A DNA stretch of 64,000 bases from Enterococcus xiangfangensis (GCF_005405365.1 NZ_BJDX01000010.1:1-64000), one strand, 5' to 3'. Positions 23,456 through 32,358 are shown, counted from the first letter of the stretch. Program-made: numbers and translations. The notes: generated from the sequence alone by a model not told the origin.

Positions 23456-23878
23456 TTATTCGACAGTGATACCCATGCTTCGTGCAGTTCCTTCAACCAT
23501 GCGCATTGCTGATTCAACGTTAGCAGCGTTTAGGTCTGGCATTTTCAACTCAGCGATTTCTTTTACTTGATCGCTAGTAACTTTTGCAACTTTAGTTTTG
23601 TTTGGTTCGCCTGAACCTTTTTCGATCTTAGCTGCTTTTTTCAATAATACTGCAGCCGGTGGTGTTTTTGTGACGAATGTAAATGAACGGTCTTCATATA
23701 CAGAGATCACAACTGGAATGATCAAACCTGCTTGATCAGCTGTACGAGCATTGAATTCTTTTGTGAATCCCATGATGTTGATACCCGCTTGACCTAGTGC
23801 AGGACCTACTGGGGGAGCTGGTGTTGCTTTCCCTGCAGGAATTTGCAATTTAACTAATTTTTCTACTTTTTTTGCCAC
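23456..23878 (-). CDS. rplK: 50S ribosomal protein L11
   Basis: The 140-residue protein shows the L11 N-terminal domain ([20 protein letters not shown]) with the proline-rich thiostrepton-binding region and the rRNA-binding C-terminal domain ([19 protein letters not shown]). It is needed for the GTPase centre and for stringent-response activation of Rel. It is the first gene of the rplKA unit, with its own promoter at 23971-23999. The upstream nusG is 4 kb away rather than adjacent. Confidence 0.97.
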   Translation of the reverse strand: MAKKVEKLVKLQIPAGKATPAPPVGPALGQAGINIMGFTKEFNARTADQAGLIIPVVISVYEDRSFTFVTKTPPAAVLLKKAAKIEKGSGEPNKTKVAKVTSDQVKEIAELKMPDLNAANVESAMRMVEGTARSMGITVE

Positions 23879-23970
23879 GAGACAAACCTCCTTGAGTCCG
23901 TGATGTGGTTAATTGGAGATCAAAATTTCTCCTCCCACTTAAAACAGTGTGTACAAAGACACACTTTGGT

Positions 23971-23999
23971 ATCATAGCAGATTATTTATTAAAACGCAA
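23971..23999 (-). promoter_or_regulatory. rplK promoter
   Basis: Minus-strand -35 TTGCGT (23994-23999), 17 bp, extended -10 TGCTATGAT (-10 at 23971-23976). The leader that follows has a GTGTGTC/GTACACAC-type hairpin. Confidence 0.6.
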
Positions 24000-24176
24000 G
24001 CTGAATTCCTTACTGTTGAAATTTTTTGACAATAATAAAACGCTTCACAATCTCTTTAACTACTATGAGAATAACAAAATAAATTATTAATCTAGCTATT
24101 TTCAGAAAGCGGATATGTTACACTATGGTCGACTTGATGAGACTTTTCATCGGATAAATTAAGGAGGGTTAAAATA

Positions 24177-24851
24177 ATGGAAGTTTTAAAATATCGAAGT
24201 GTTTTTGACATTATTGGACCAGTAATGGTTGGACCAAGTAGCTCGCATACTGCTGGCGCAGCGCGGATTGGAAAAGTGTGCCGAATGATTTTTGGAGAAC
24301 GACCTGACTCAGTCGAATTTGATTTATATGAATCGTTTGCCAAAACCTATCGTGGACACGGAACAGACATCGCTTTAGTGGGCGGTATTTTAGGAATGGA
24401 ACCAGACGATCCGCATTTATCCGATTCATTGAAAATCGCTCATGAACAAGGAATGGAAGTTTTATTCGTACCTAAAAAAGAAATCGCTGATCACCCTAAC
24501 ACGGTTACTTTGCGAATGATTAAAGACAATTTTGAAATGACGATTACAGGTGTTTCAATTGGTGGCGGAAATATTCAAATCACAGAATTGAACGGTTACA
24601 GCATTTCGCTGGCACTGGGGAATCCGACTTACATCATTATTAACAAAGACGTCCCTGGTCTGCTATCACGCGTTTCTGCAATCTTTATGAAACACGGACT
24701 GAATATTGGGAAAGTCACTATGACTCGTCAAACGAAAGGCGAAAATGGAATCGTTCTTTTAGAGATTGACGACACACCGGAAGATCCAGAAGGTCTACGA
24801 AATGAGATCAAACAAGAAGATGATGTAGTGAGTGTCACCTACTTCAAATAG
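24177..24851 (+). CDS. sdaAB: L-serine dehydratase, iron-sulfur-dependent, beta subunit
   Basis: The 224-residue protein is the beta subunit of the two-component [4Fe-4S] L-serine ammonia-lyase, which turns serine into pyruvate and ammonia. VGPSSSHTAGAARIGK near the N terminus is the family signature, and an ACT domain (about 145-220; INKDVPGLLSRVSAIFMKHG) closes it. Ribosome binding site AAGGAGG. sdaAA follows after 129 bp on the same strand. Its insertion between rplK and nusG is not unusual among enterococci, to my knowledge. Confidence 0.92.
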   Translation: MEVLKYRSVFDIIGPVMVGPSSSHTAGAARIGKVCRMIFGERPDSVEFDLYESFAKTYRGHGTDIALVGGILGMEPDDPHLSDSLKIAHEQGMEVLFVPKKEIADHPNTVTLRMIKDNFEMTITGVSIGGGNIQITELNGYSISLALGNPTYIIINKDVPGLLSRVSAIFMKHGLNIGKVTMTRQTKGENGIVLLEIDDTPEDPEGLRNEIKQEDDVVSVTYFK

Positions 24852-24980
24852 GCAGCGATTTCTCTTTCGCTATTTGCTCACTCAAAGCAATCCTATCCAC
24901 CAAAAGATAATGAAATGACTTTATCAGAAAACTTTTTAATAAAAAGATTCTTACATGAATACGAATGAGGAGGAATTGTC

Positions 24981-25865
24981 ATGTTTTACTCGATCCAAGA
25001 ACTTGTTGAACAAGCCAAGGATTATCCTTCAGTAGGCGAATTGATGATCGCGACTGAAATGGAATTGACTGACCGCAACCGCGAAGAAATCATTGCGTTG
25101 ATGGAACGTAATTTAGAAGTAATGGAAAATTCGATCGAAGAAGGCGTTAAAGGCGTCACTTCAGTTACTAAGATCACTGGCGGCGACGCTAAACGAATGA
25201 ATGATTATATTGAAAGCGGAAAATTCATGAGCGGCGAAACGATTTTGACTGCTGTTCGCAACGGAATCGCTGTCAATGAAGTCAATGCTAAGATGGGCTT
25301 AGTCTGTGCTACACCTACTGCTGGGAGTGCCGGTGTTTTACCCGGTGTTTTAATGGCAGCTCGTGAAAAATTGAATCTTAGCCATGAAGAACAAATTGAT
25401 TTTCTATTTACCGCAGGTGCCTTTGGTCTAGTGATGGCTAACAACGCATCCATTTCTGGTGCTGAAGGCGGCTGTCAAGCCGAAGTTGGTTCAGCCAGTG
25501 CAATGTCAGCCGCAGCTTTAGTTGCAGCAAATGGCGGAACGCCAGAAATGGCTTCTAATGCCTTAGCGATTACTTTGAAAAACGTTATGGGCTTGATTTG
25601 CGATCCTGTAGCTGGATTGGTCGAAGTGCCTTGTGTCAAACGGAATGCAATGGGCGCGTCTCAAGCATTCATCTCAGCAGATATGGCGCTAGCTGGTATT
25701 CGCAGCGTGATTCCACCAGATGAAGTGGTTGAAGCGATGTACAAAGTTGGCCGCGCAATGCCACAAATCTTCAAAGAAACGGCTGAAGGCGGTGTCGCAA
25801 CGACACCAACTGGACTACGCCTGCAAAAACAAGTTTTTGGTGAACCAGAAAAAGCGACCGTCTAA
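24981..25865 (+). CDS. sdaAA: L-serine dehydratase, iron-sulfur-dependent, alpha subunit
   Basis: The 294-residue alpha subunit holds the Fe-S cluster and active site. The cluster cysteines appear in order in VCATPTAGSAGV, EGGCQAEVG and ICDPVAGLVEVPCVKR, the family pattern. GAFGLVMANNASISGAEGGC is the conserved core helix. It works with the subunit coded just upstream; length matches the Bacillus/Clostridium split-type enzyme. Terminator at 25898-25935 closes the operon. Confidence 0.93.
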   Translation: MFYSIQELVEQAKDYPSVGELMIATEMELTDRNREEIIALMERNLEVMENSIEEGVKGVTSVTKITGGDAKRMNDYIESGKFMSGETILTAVRNGIAVNEVNAKMGLVCATPTAGSAGVLPGVLMAAREKLNLSHEEQIDFLFTAGAFGLVMANNASISGAEGGCQAEVGSASAMSAAALVAANGGTPEMASNALAITLKNVMGLICDPVAGLVEVPCVKRNAMGASQAFISADMALAGIRSVIPPDEVVEAMYKVGRAMPQIFKETAEGGVATTPTGLRLQKQVFGEPEKATV

Positions 25866-25897
25866 ATAGATCAAAAAATTTTATTCTGCTCTACAGC

Positions 25898-25935
25898 AAA
25901 AAACCGTCAAGAAAAATTCTCTTGACGGTTTTTTT
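25898..25935. terminator. Bidirectional terminator between sdaAA and the lactate oxidase gene
   Basis: AAAAAACCGTCAAGA with its full complement (15 bp) and A/T runs on both sides; serves both converging genes. Confidence 0.9.
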
Positions 25936-25943
25936 ATTCTTAT

Positions 25944-27041
25944 TTAGGATAACTTTGTATTTTTTACTTCATCGATCGTCTTCGTTCCAGCAAGTTGCAT
26001 GGTGATAGAAAGTTCTTTGTTCAAATGATCAAAGACTGATTTTACCCCTTCTGCCCCGCCTAGATTTAATCCGTAAATAACTGGTCGACCAATGGCAACT
26101 AAGTCTGCTCCGCTAGCTAAAGCCTTAAAGACATGTTCACCACGCCGTACGCCGCTGTCAAAGACGATTGGGACACGTTTGTTTACGACACCCGCGATCA
26201 TTGGCAATACGTCGAATGATGCAGGTCCACCATCCAATTGACGACCGCCATGATTTGAGATCCAAATACCATCTGCTCCAGCAGCAATCGCAACTTCGGC
26301 ATCTTCTGGGGATTGGATTCCTTTAACAAAAACTGGTAAGTTTGTTAAATCTTTGATTTTCTTGATATCTTCAGGAACCAAACCTTGTTTAGCCGCTGCA
26401 TAGATTTCTCCGATCCCTTTTCCTTCACCATCGCCACTCGCACTTTTTTCGCTGTAAGCCGCTAAGTTCGGCATTGGTAGTGGGAATTGGAAGTTATTGA
26501 TGACATCTTCTTCGCGATACCCACCAAGCGTTGAATCAGCCGTCAAGATGATTGCTTTCGCTCCAGCTTTCACCGCTTTTTCTAAAATAAATTCATTGAA
26601 GCCGTCATCTTTGCTCATATACAATTGGAAAAATTGCGGAGCATTGGGAGCGGCAGCCGCCGCATCTTCAACTGTTGTATTTGCATACGTACTGATCGAG
26701 AAAATTGAACCAGCTGCAGCAACACCTTTCGCTGTATCTGCCTCGCCTTTTTCATGCGCCAAGCCTTGTGCAGCAGATGGTGCTTGAATAATTGGAGTAT
26801 CTAGATCAATATCCCATAATTTCGTACTTAAATCAGCATGATCGACGCCGCGTAATACACGAGGCATGATTGTTTTATGATTAAATGAAGTTGTATTTTC
26901 TTTCATTGTCCATTCGTCTTCAGAACCGCCGCGAATATAACCGAACGCACCTTTATCCATACGTTCTTTGACGCGTCCTTCTAATGAAGCGATGTTTACG
27001 ATGTCGATTGGATGTTCTTCATTACTTGTTTGATAAGCCAT
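25944..27041 (-). CDS. lctO: L-lactate oxidase (FMN-dependent alpha-hydroxy-acid oxidase family)
   Basis: The 365-residue TIM-barrel flavoprotein resembles Aerococcus/Streptococcus lactate oxidase: RGGSEDEWTMKENT N terminus, FQLYMSKDDGFNE, LTADSTLGGYREEDV (lid and flavin site), VKGIQSPEDAEVAI with the conserved Lys, and ISNHGGRQLDG with the catalytic His. It oxidises lactate with oxygen to pyruvate and hydrogen peroxide. A lactate monooxygenase or glycolate oxidase cannot be excluded by sequence alone. It is monocistronic, leftward, with AAGGAA before the ATG. Confidence 0.88.
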   Translation of the reverse strand: MAYQTSNEEHPIDIVNIASLEGRVKERMDKGAFGYIRGGSEDEWTMKENTTSFNHKTIMPRVLRGVDHADLSTKLWDIDLDTPIIQAPSAAQGLAHEKGEADTAKGVAAAGSIFSISTYANTTVEDAAAAAPNAPQFFQLYMSKDDGFNEFILEKAVKAGAKAIILTADSTLGGYREEDVINNFQFPLPMPNLAAYSEKSASGDGEGKGIGEIYAAAKQGLVPEDIKKIKDLTNLPVFVKGIQSPEDAEVAIAAGADGIWISNHGGRQLDGGPASFDVLPMIAGVVNKRVPIVFDSGVRRGEHVFKALASGADLVAIGRPVIYGLNLGGAEGVKSVFDHLNKELSITMQLAGTKTIDEVKNTKLS

Positions 27042-27193
27042 GACAATTCCTTCTTTCCTTTGATTACATGGACTATCATAATACTCTTACAAAAAGTAAG
27101 CAAGTGATTTGTCTTCCAAATTAGTGAAAGAATAGCTAGACTATTTATCGAACAATTAGGTATTTTTTTATAGAACCGTAACATCAAAGATAG

Positions 27194-28054
27194 CTATTTC
27201 CATAAAAAATCGGCAACTGCTTGATCAACTTTTAGATTTTCGTGGAGCTGACTGTGTTGCGCATTGGCTCCTGTAAAAATCTGGTATTCGATCGGATTCC
27301 CATGATTTTTTAATAACGAATACGTTGCTAACGCACTCGATAACGAGACGGTACCATCAGAAGTGGTATCTTCACTTAATTTCCCAGCTAATAATAAAAT
27401 TGGCAACTTGTTCGGTACATTTTCTATTCCATTATTATAATCTAGATAACGGCTTGCTTGTGAGGAAGGTCCATTTTGCAACAGTTCTTCGATTGATTGT
27501 TCATTCGCCGTGTCAGTAAAATCATTGAACGGAGCGCCAATAGCAATAAACTTATTGATGACTGGCGCATCATTTGGTTGTCCATAAGTAGTCAAATAGC
27601 GCAATGAACTGACGCCGCCCATCGAATGACCGACTAAGTTGATTTGTTCGACTCCTTGTTGTTTTAAATAGTTTAAGACAGTATAGACCCATTCCGTTTG
27701 ATTCCATTCATTGTCTTTATTAGCCGCAAACAACACTTGAACACTAGGATTGTCTTTTTGTTTACTTAATTGACCGTCAACTTGCAAGCTGCCATCTGTT
27801 TGCACAGTGATCAACAATTCTCTTTTCGTTTTTCCTTCGTCAGTTAAACGTTGGATCATTCCGCCAAAAGAATTGATTGTACCGCCATAACCGTGGATAA
27901 AAACTGTCGGCACTGAACTGTGATTGATGTCTTCGCTGACTTTGGTTGTTTTTGCTTCCTCGACATGTTTTGCCGCTTTTACCTGCCCTTTGCCGCAACC
28001 AGCCAGTGTAAAAATGGCCATTATCACAAAAAGACCCATAACTATTTTTTTCAT
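27194..28054 (-). CDS. DUF915-family alpha/beta-hydrolase lipoprotein
   Basis: A secreted 286-residue protein with a lipoprotein signal peptide (lipobox LAGC, Cys20). The alpha/beta-hydrolase core is clear: FIHGYGGT oxyanion strand, LVGHSMGG nucleophile elbow (Ser), an Asp near DYNNGIENVPN or DTTSDGTVS, and a late His in NAQHSQLHEN. Members of DUF915 are predicted cell-surface hydrolases of Lactobacillales with unknown substrate. It is leftward, between nusG and lctO, with own ribosome binding site. An esterase is the best guess. Confidence 0.78.
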   Translation of the reverse strand: MKKIVMGLFVIMAIFTLAGCGKGQVKAAKHVEEAKTTKVSEDINHSSVPTVFIHGYGGTINSFGGMIQRLTDEGKTKRELLITVQTDGSLQVDGQLSKQKDNPSVQVLFAANKDNEWNQTEWVYTVLNYLKQQGVEQINLVGHSMGGVSSLRYLTTYGQPNDAPVINKFIAIGAPFNDFTDTANEQSIEELLQNGPSSQASRYLDYNNGIENVPNKLPILLLAGKLSEDTTSDGTVSLSSALATYSLLKNHGNPIEYQIFTGANAQHSQLHENLKVDQAVADFLWK

Positions 28055-28102
28055 CTTGCCATTTCCTACCTTCTTCTAAAAACTTCGCCAGCAGTACTAG
28101 TC

Positions 28103-28131
28103 AAAAAAAGCTGAAGCAGCAGCTTCAGCTT
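28103..28131 (-). terminator. Terminator of nusG
   Basis: Minus-strand 10-bp stem AAGCTGAAGC/GCTTCAGCTT, four-base loop, U-run. Confidence 0.88.
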
Positions 28132-28137
28132 AGTAAA

Positions 28138-28689
28138 TTAAATTTTATCAACTTGATCAAAGTCTAATTCTGTACTTGTTTCACGACCGAACATATCGAT
28201 GTTAGCTTTGATCTTATCACGCTCTTCATCGATTTCAGTGATCACACCTTCAAGTCCTGCAAAGGCACCTTCAATAATTTTCACTGTTTCGCCTACTTCA
28301 ACTTCAAGCTCGTGTTGACGAGTACTCATTCCTAATGAACGCAAGATATGATTGATTTCTTCTGGCATCAATGGTGCTGGTTTGCTTCCGGCGCCATGAG
28401 AGCCAACGAATCCTGTCACACCTGGTGTATTACGAACAACATACCAAGAGTCATCTGTCATGACCATTTCTACTAATACATAGCCAGGAAATGTTTTGTG
28501 GACGATTTCTTTCTCTTTGCCGCCTTTGACCTCTGTTTCAGTTTCTTCAGGGACAACTACTCGAAAGATATAGTCTTCCATTCGCATACTTTGTGCACGT
28601 GATTCTAAGTTCGCTTTTACTTTGTTTTCATAGCCGGAATAAGTATGCAGCACATACCATTGTTTTTCAAAAGATTCCATTTTCGTCAT
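28138..28689 (-). CDS. nusG: Transcription termination/antitermination factor NusG
   Basis: The 183-residue protein has the NGN domain (QWYVLHTYSGYENKVKANLE; FPGYVLVEMVMTDDSWYVVRNTPGVTGFVG) and a KOW domain (VKIIEGAFAGLEGVI) near the C terminus. It binds RNA polymerase and modulates pausing and termination. It is third in rpmG-secE-nusG, with GAGGAG before the ATG. A weak hairpin with U-run lies between secE and nusG. Confidence 0.96.
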   Translation of the reverse strand: MTKMESFEKQWYVLHTYSGYENKVKANLESRAQSMRMEDYIFRVVVPEETETEVKGGKEKEIVHKTFPGYVLVEMVMTDDSWYVVRNTPGVTGFVGSHGAGSKPAPLMPEEINHILRSLGMSTRQHELEVEVGETVKIIEGAFAGLEGVITEIDEERDKIKANIDMFGRETSTELDFDQVDKI

Positions 28690-28776
28690 CGGCTCCTCGT
28701 TCTAAAATAAAAAAACCTCAGCAATCCCAAGGTTTTTTCTCTCAAACAGTATAACACGCTTTTTTCGAATTGGCTA

Positions 28777-28947
28777 CTAGCGAATGACCAAATTGATCAG
28801 CGCTTGAATTGCTGTATCCATGATGAAAAACATCAAGGCAAAAATAATCGCCGTTTCGATTACAACAAGCGAATCATGGCGCAATTGTTTTCTCGAAGGC
28901 CATGTGACGATCTTCATTTCTTCTTTTACACTACGTAAAAAATTCAA
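28777..28947 (-). CDS. secE: Preprotein translocase subunit SecE
   Basis: A 56-residue protein starting at TTG (28945-28947) behind GGGGGAG: the amphipathic N-terminal helix has the conserved EEMKIVTWPSRKQL motif, then one membrane helix (ALMFFIMDTAIQALINLVI). It is the SecY-clamping subunit of the Sec channel. Position between rpmG and nusG is universal in Firmicutes. Typical short single-helix form. Confidence 0.93.
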   Translation of the reverse strand: MNFLRSVKEEMKIVTWPSRKQLRHDSLVVIETAIIFALMFFIMDTAIQALINLVIR

Positions 28948-28971
28948 TCGATTCTCCCCCTAGTTCGGTAG

Positions 28972-29124
28972 TTATTTTGTTTCTTTATGTAACGTGTATT
29001 GATTACAATGTTTACAAAACTTATTGATCTCTAAACGCTCACCGCGTTTGCCTTCACTTACTGATTTCGTGTAATTTCTCGAACCACAGACCATACAGGC
29101 CAGAGCCGCTTTTTTTGCTGCCAT
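28972..29124 (-). CDS. rpmG: 50S ribosomal protein L33 (zinc-binding form)
   Basis: A 50-residue ribosomal protein with four zinc-binding cysteines (Cys10, Cys13, Cys37, Cys40) and the L33 pattern [20 protein letters not shown]. The start ATG (29122-29124) follows TAGGAG. First gene of rpmG-secE-nusG. The zinc form is commonly replaced by a non-zinc paralog under zinc limitation; no such paralog is seen in the window. Confidence 0.93.
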   Translation of the reverse strand: MAAKKAALACMVCGSRNYTKSVSEGKRGERLEINKFCKHCNQYTLHKETK

Positions 29125-29445
29125 AGCGATCTACTCCTAATTCTGATAGAATTTTTATAATAAAACTGAAATTCATACTATATAACTTGGCGCTTGCTTT
29201 TTTTGATCCAAGACCTTCGCTACAGCTCAAGAACTGTCATTTGTAAAAGGTAGAATCGATACTTTCGCAAAGTCACAGACTTACATTATCATCTATCCTT
29301 TTTCCTGTCAATCTTCCTTTCATCCTCGTCCCTTTTCTTTAATAAATGGTTATATGCTTGGAATTGTTTCTAAAATAAATTTCTTTCTCCAATAGAATAT
29401 GATAATATGATGAAAGAATGAATAGCTTTATTGGAGGGTTATTGG
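29125..29445. other. Intergenic region between rpmG and the CBS-protein gene
   Basis: No gene. Divergent promoters must lie here; a weak minus-strand TATAGT (about 29178-29183) and a plus-strand AT-rich run ahead of 29446 are the only candidates I see. No riboswitch recognised. Confidence 0.3.
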
Positions 29446-30087
29446 ATGTTATTAAAAAGTCTTATTTACCCCAAAGAGAATTTGACGACGATCAATGAAT
29501 CAACGACATTACAAGAAGCATTGGACATTTTAGAAGGTACCGGCTTCCGTTGTGTTCCGATCCTTGATGAAAGTAATCAAATTTTCCGAGGCAATATTTA
29601 CAAGATGCATATTTACCGACACAAAGCCAATGGCGGCGACATGGACCTGCCAGTCACCCATTTGCTGAAAAATGCAACAAAATTTATTTCACTAGACACT
29701 TCGTTCTTTAAAATCTTTTTTACGATCAAAGAATTGCCCTATATTACCGTTTTAGATGAGAATCATCATTTCTATGGTATCCTGACGCACAGTACGTTAT
29801 TGAACATGCTGTCGCAATCTTGGAATATCCAAACCGGCAGTTACGTATTAACGATCGTTTCAGCTGGAAAACGAGGTGATCTAGCAGCGATGGCTAAGAT
29901 CATCTCCAAGTTTACTCCCATCGCAAGTTGTATCACGTTAGATGTCGGCAAAGATTTCAAAGGCCGCCGCACCCTATTCACTTTACCTGCGGGTGTGGAT
30001 GAAAACAAGTTGAATCAAATCATCGATTATCTTGAACGCAAACATTTTGAGATCCAAGAAGTCGAATCACTAACGTTACATGATTAA
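29446..30087 (+). CDS. CBS-domain protein, probably c-di-AMP binding (CbpA/CbpB type)
   Basis: The 213-residue cytosolic protein has two CBS motifs (about residues 8-60 with FRCVPILDESNQIFRGNIYK, and 70-125 with LPYITVLDENHHFYGILTHS) and an ACT-like C-terminal domain (about 135-210, YVLTIVSAGKRGDLAAMAKI). CBS-ACT proteins of this make-up in Listeria and lactic bacteria bind cyclic di-AMP and talk to Rel or pyruvate carboxylase; ligand here is inferred. The start ATG follows GGAGGGTTATTG. Terminator at 30087-30125. Confidence 0.7.
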   Translation: MLLKSLIYPKENLTTINESTTLQEALDILEGTGFRCVPILDESNQIFRGNIYKMHIYRHKANGGDMDLPVTHLLKNATKFISLDTSFFKIFFTIKELPYITVLDENHHFYGILTHSTLLNMLSQSWNIQTGSYVLTIVSAGKRGDLAAMAKIISKFTPIASCITLDVGKDFKGRRTLFTLPAGVDENKLNQIIDYLERKHFEIQEVESLTLHD

Positions 30088-30125
30088 AAAAATGGCGATC
30101 CTATAGTATTAGGACCGCCATTTTT
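30087..30125. terminator. Bidirectional terminator between the CBS gene and queT
   Basis: AAAAATGGCG and CGCCATTTTT with TCCTA/TAGGA continuing the stem around a short loop; A and T runs on both sides. Confidence 0.85.
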
Positions 30126-30624
30126 ATATTTGTTTTGCAAAATTTAATCGTGTATTTAAATAGTACATGATCGGTGCTGAGATCGTCATAATGATTGCTT
30201 CACTCAATGCTGTCCAACCATACGTCGGCCAAAATGGCAGCTGTGCTGTTAAATTCAACATCAGCGCGATCAAAAACATACTTACGCTGAAAAATACAAC
30301 ATTCAGAGCTAAACGAATCTTTACATTTTTAATAGTATTTTGCACTAACGCCGTTAAAGCCAATGCTAAAAGCGTCTGCCCGCCGCCAAAAACAACATCG
30401 AGCCACCCCATACCAAAGATTGCGTTATAAACGACGACTCCGCCAAAGATTCCCCATAGATATTTTCGGTTAAAAACGACAAGATGATTCAAACTTTCTG
30501 AGATTCGAAATTGGATAGCCCCAGATGCTACCGGTGAAACTAAAATTGTCAAAGCCAAATAAAGCGCCATGATGATTCCATTTGTCACTACAACATTGAC
30601 CCGACTTCTTTCGACCATATTCAT
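30124..30624 (-). CDS. queT: Queuosine precursor transporter QueT
   Basis: The 166-residue protein has five or six membrane helices and the QueT family marks (QFRISESLNHLVVFNRKYLW; IFGMGWLDVVFGGGQT). It is the substrate-binding (S) component of an energy-coupling-factor transporter importing a queuine precursor such as preQ1 for tRNA modification. The energising EcfAAT subunits are elsewhere. A preQ1-I riboswitch directly precedes it, which supports the substrate. Confidence 0.88.
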   Translation of the reverse strand: MNMVERSRVNVVVTNGIIMALYLALTILVSPVASGAIQFRISESLNHLVVFNRKYLWGIFGGVVVYNAIFGMGWLDVVFGGGQTLLALALTALVQNTIKNVKIRLALNVVFFSVSMFLIALMLNLTAQLPFWPTYGWTALSEAIIMTISAPIMYYLNTRLNFAKQI

Positions 30625-30639
30625 GAATATTCCTTCTTT

Positions 30640-30680
30640 CTCCGAGTTTTTTTAAAGCGGGATGGTTGATGAACCGCTGT
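30640..30680 (-). promoter_or_regulatory. preQ1-I riboswitch upstream of queT
   Basis: On the minus strand: AGCGG-TTC-ATCAACCATC-CCGCT stem-loop, followed at once by the A-rich tail TTAAAAAAACTCGGAG, the H-type pseudoknot form of the preQ1 class I aptamer. The tail leads into the ribosome binding region (AGAAGGA) of queT, suggesting control of translation. Class and gene context agree. Confidence 0.85.
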
Positions 30681-30691
30681 AAATCCATTAA

Positions 30692-30720
30692 AGCATACGT
30701 TGTTTTAATAAGTAAGTCAA
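30692..30720 (-). promoter_or_regulatory. queT promoter
   Basis: Minus-strand TTGACT (30715-30720), 17 bp, TATGCT (30692-30697); start point just upstream of the riboswitch. Confidence 0.65.
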
Positions 30721-30815
30721 CCGGTCGATCAAGTTTGGCAAAATTGAATTTTTTAGGCTTTAGGTGATACAATTGTTTTATCAAATTGATTTTATGGAAA
30801 GAAAGGCGATCAGTC

Positions 30816-31112
30816 ATGTTAGGGATCGATAATGAATTAGAACAACTATACAGCCAGGCACAACAAGACGGTGAAGCAGTCATCAAAGATCGATGGACTC
30901 CCGGAAATTACGGGTGCTGCAGCACTCGTGCACCGTTGATTGAAAAATACAAAATCAAACACACAGATACACATGCCTCTCTTTATCTGTGGGGAAAACT
31001 TGTTGTACAGATCGAACAGAACCAGCCCGTTATCATCAACAAAGACTTCGAAGCCACAAATTATGATAAAAAAATTATTGATTGGTTTATCCAAAAAACA
31101 AAAAAATCATAA
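30816..31112 (+). CDS. Conserved-looking hypothetical protein (98 aa)
   Basis: Start ATG (30816) was chosen after GAAAGGCG; the longer frame has no ribosome binding site. The 98-residue protein is soluble and alpha/beta, with LGIDNELEQLYSQAQQDGE, a Cys pair in WTPGNYGCCSTR and a Trp-containing C terminus. I do not recognise the family. A promoter-less gap from queT suggests a separate short transcription unit. It is followed by the palindrome at 31148. Confidence 0.6.
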   Translation: MLGIDNELEQLYSQAQQDGEAVIKDRWTPGNYGCCSTRAPLIEKYKIKHTDTHASLYLWGKLVVQIEQNQPVIINKDFEATNYDKKIIDWFIQKTKKS

Positions 31113-31147
31113 TGGCTCCTTTTGATTATCCAACAGCTCTGAAGATA

Positions 31148-31219
31148 AACTAACAACCCGCCTTTTAAGCCAGCCGCTTTATTTCTTAAGCTAACTGGCT
31201 TAAAAGGCGGGTTAGTTAT
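31148..31219. repeat. Long intergenic palindrome (about 24-bp arms)
   Basis: AACCCGCCTTTTAAGCCAG (31155-31173) pairs perfectly with 31195-31213, and the stem extends by AACTAAC with a 2-base bulge. There is no T-run, so it is not a standard terminator. It may be a mobile palindromic repeat or an mRNA-stabilising structure. Confidence 0.7.
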
Positions 31220-31337
31220 CGACAAGAGACCGTAAGCCCACGATTACTTCCATTTATTATTTATAAAAAAAATGATCCAATATTCTACTGTTCCTCTTCT
31301 CACTCTGTTATAATCGTTTTTTGAAAGGATAGAGGTC

Positions 31338-32327
31338 ATGAAGTTTCATTATCATATTTTAATCAATCCTGCAGCCGGTAGCGGCAATGCAGCAAAAACA
31401 GCAGAAACAATTATTCAGTTACTTGATAACGGTGATTACATATATACCCCTTATTACACAGAAAATCCCGGCGATGAACGGGTGATTGTTGAGCGGATTA
31501 TTGATTTGCTAAGTCCTTGGTCAGCAACTAGCGAACAAGAGCATGTTGATCGTTCATTTCACCTATTGGTGGTGATTGGTGGAGATGGGACATTGCATGA
31601 GGTCGTCAATCAATTCTACGCGTTGGATCGGCAGCTTCCTGTCAGTTATATTCCTGCTGGTTCGGGAAATGATTTTGCCCGCGGCATCGGTTTGTCCCGT
31701 GATCCAGAAAAAGCGTTTGAACAGATTATTTCAGCAGAAAAGCCCCAACCGATTAATACATTCCGTTACGAAGAAAAGATTCGTGAAGAACGAGGTGTTG
31801 TTTTGAACAATGTCGGTATTGGCCTGGATGCCTTGATCGTCGCAGCAACAAATGCCTCTTCTTCAAAAAAACTCTTGAACAAGTATCGATTAGGATCTGC
31901 TTCTTATGCCTTACACTTGGTAAAAGCAATTTTTACCCAAAAAACGTTCCCAATTCTTGTTGAGTTGAATGGTAAGACTTTGAATTTTGAGCGGACTTTT
32001 TTATGCACGACTACGAATGTTCCTTATTTTGGCGGCGGCATTGCAATTGCACCGATGGCTGATCCAAAAAAAGACATGATTGATCTAGTCGTTGTGGAAA
32101 AACCCAATTTACCTGCAATCTTACGTTTCTTGATTCAACTTTTACAAAAAAAGCATACCCAAAATAAGCATTATCAACATTACACTAGCAGTCGGATCCG
32201 GATAGTTTCTGTTATCCCACAATATGGACAGGCTGATGGCGAAAGCATGGGAGAACGATCTTTTGATATGAATTTCTCTACTGCAACACAATACATTTGG
32301 TATGCAGACAAAAGGACCGAAAAATAA
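31338..32327 (+). CDS. Diacylglycerol/lipid kinase family protein (YegS/DagK type)
   Basis: The 329-residue protein has the lipid-kinase catalytic domain: INPAAGSGNAAK near the N terminus, VIGGDGTLHEVVNQ (nucleotide site, about 80-93) and YIPAGSGNDFARG. The C-terminal beta-sandwich domain (PYFGGGIAIAPMADPKKD) completes the fold. DagK-type enzymes recycle diacylglycerol from lipoteichoic acid synthesis; YegS/BmrU relatives have less certain substrates. ATG after GAAAGGATAGAGG; terminator overlaps the stop. Confidence 0.85.
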   Translation: MKFHYHILINPAAGSGNAAKTAETIIQLLDNGDYIYTPYYTENPGDERVIVERIIDLLSPWSATSEQEHVDRSFHLLVVIGGDGTLHEVVNQFYALDRQLPVSYIPAGSGNDFARGIGLSRDPEKAFEQIISAEKPQPINTFRYEEKIREERGVVLNNVGIGLDALIVAATNASSSKKLLNKYRLGSASYALHLVKAIFTQKTFPILVELNGKTLNFERTFLCTTTNVPYFGGGIAIAPMADPKKDMIDLVVVEKPNLPAILRFLIQLLQKKHTQNKHYQHYTSSRIRIVSVIPQYGQADGESMGERSFDMNFSTATQYIWYADKRTEK

Positions 32328-32358
32328 ATCTACGGATTTATTTTTCGGTCCTTTTTTT
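32311..32358 (+). terminator. Terminator of the lipid kinase gene
   Basis: A 20-bp perfect stem (AAAGGACCGAAAAATAAATC and complement) with a TACG loop and T-run, overlapping the stop codon. Confidence 0.9.

Noticed and set aside
30640..30720. preQ1 class II riboswitch before queT
   Set aside because: The short stem and A-rich tail followed by ACTCGGAG fit class I; the extra stems of class II are missing.
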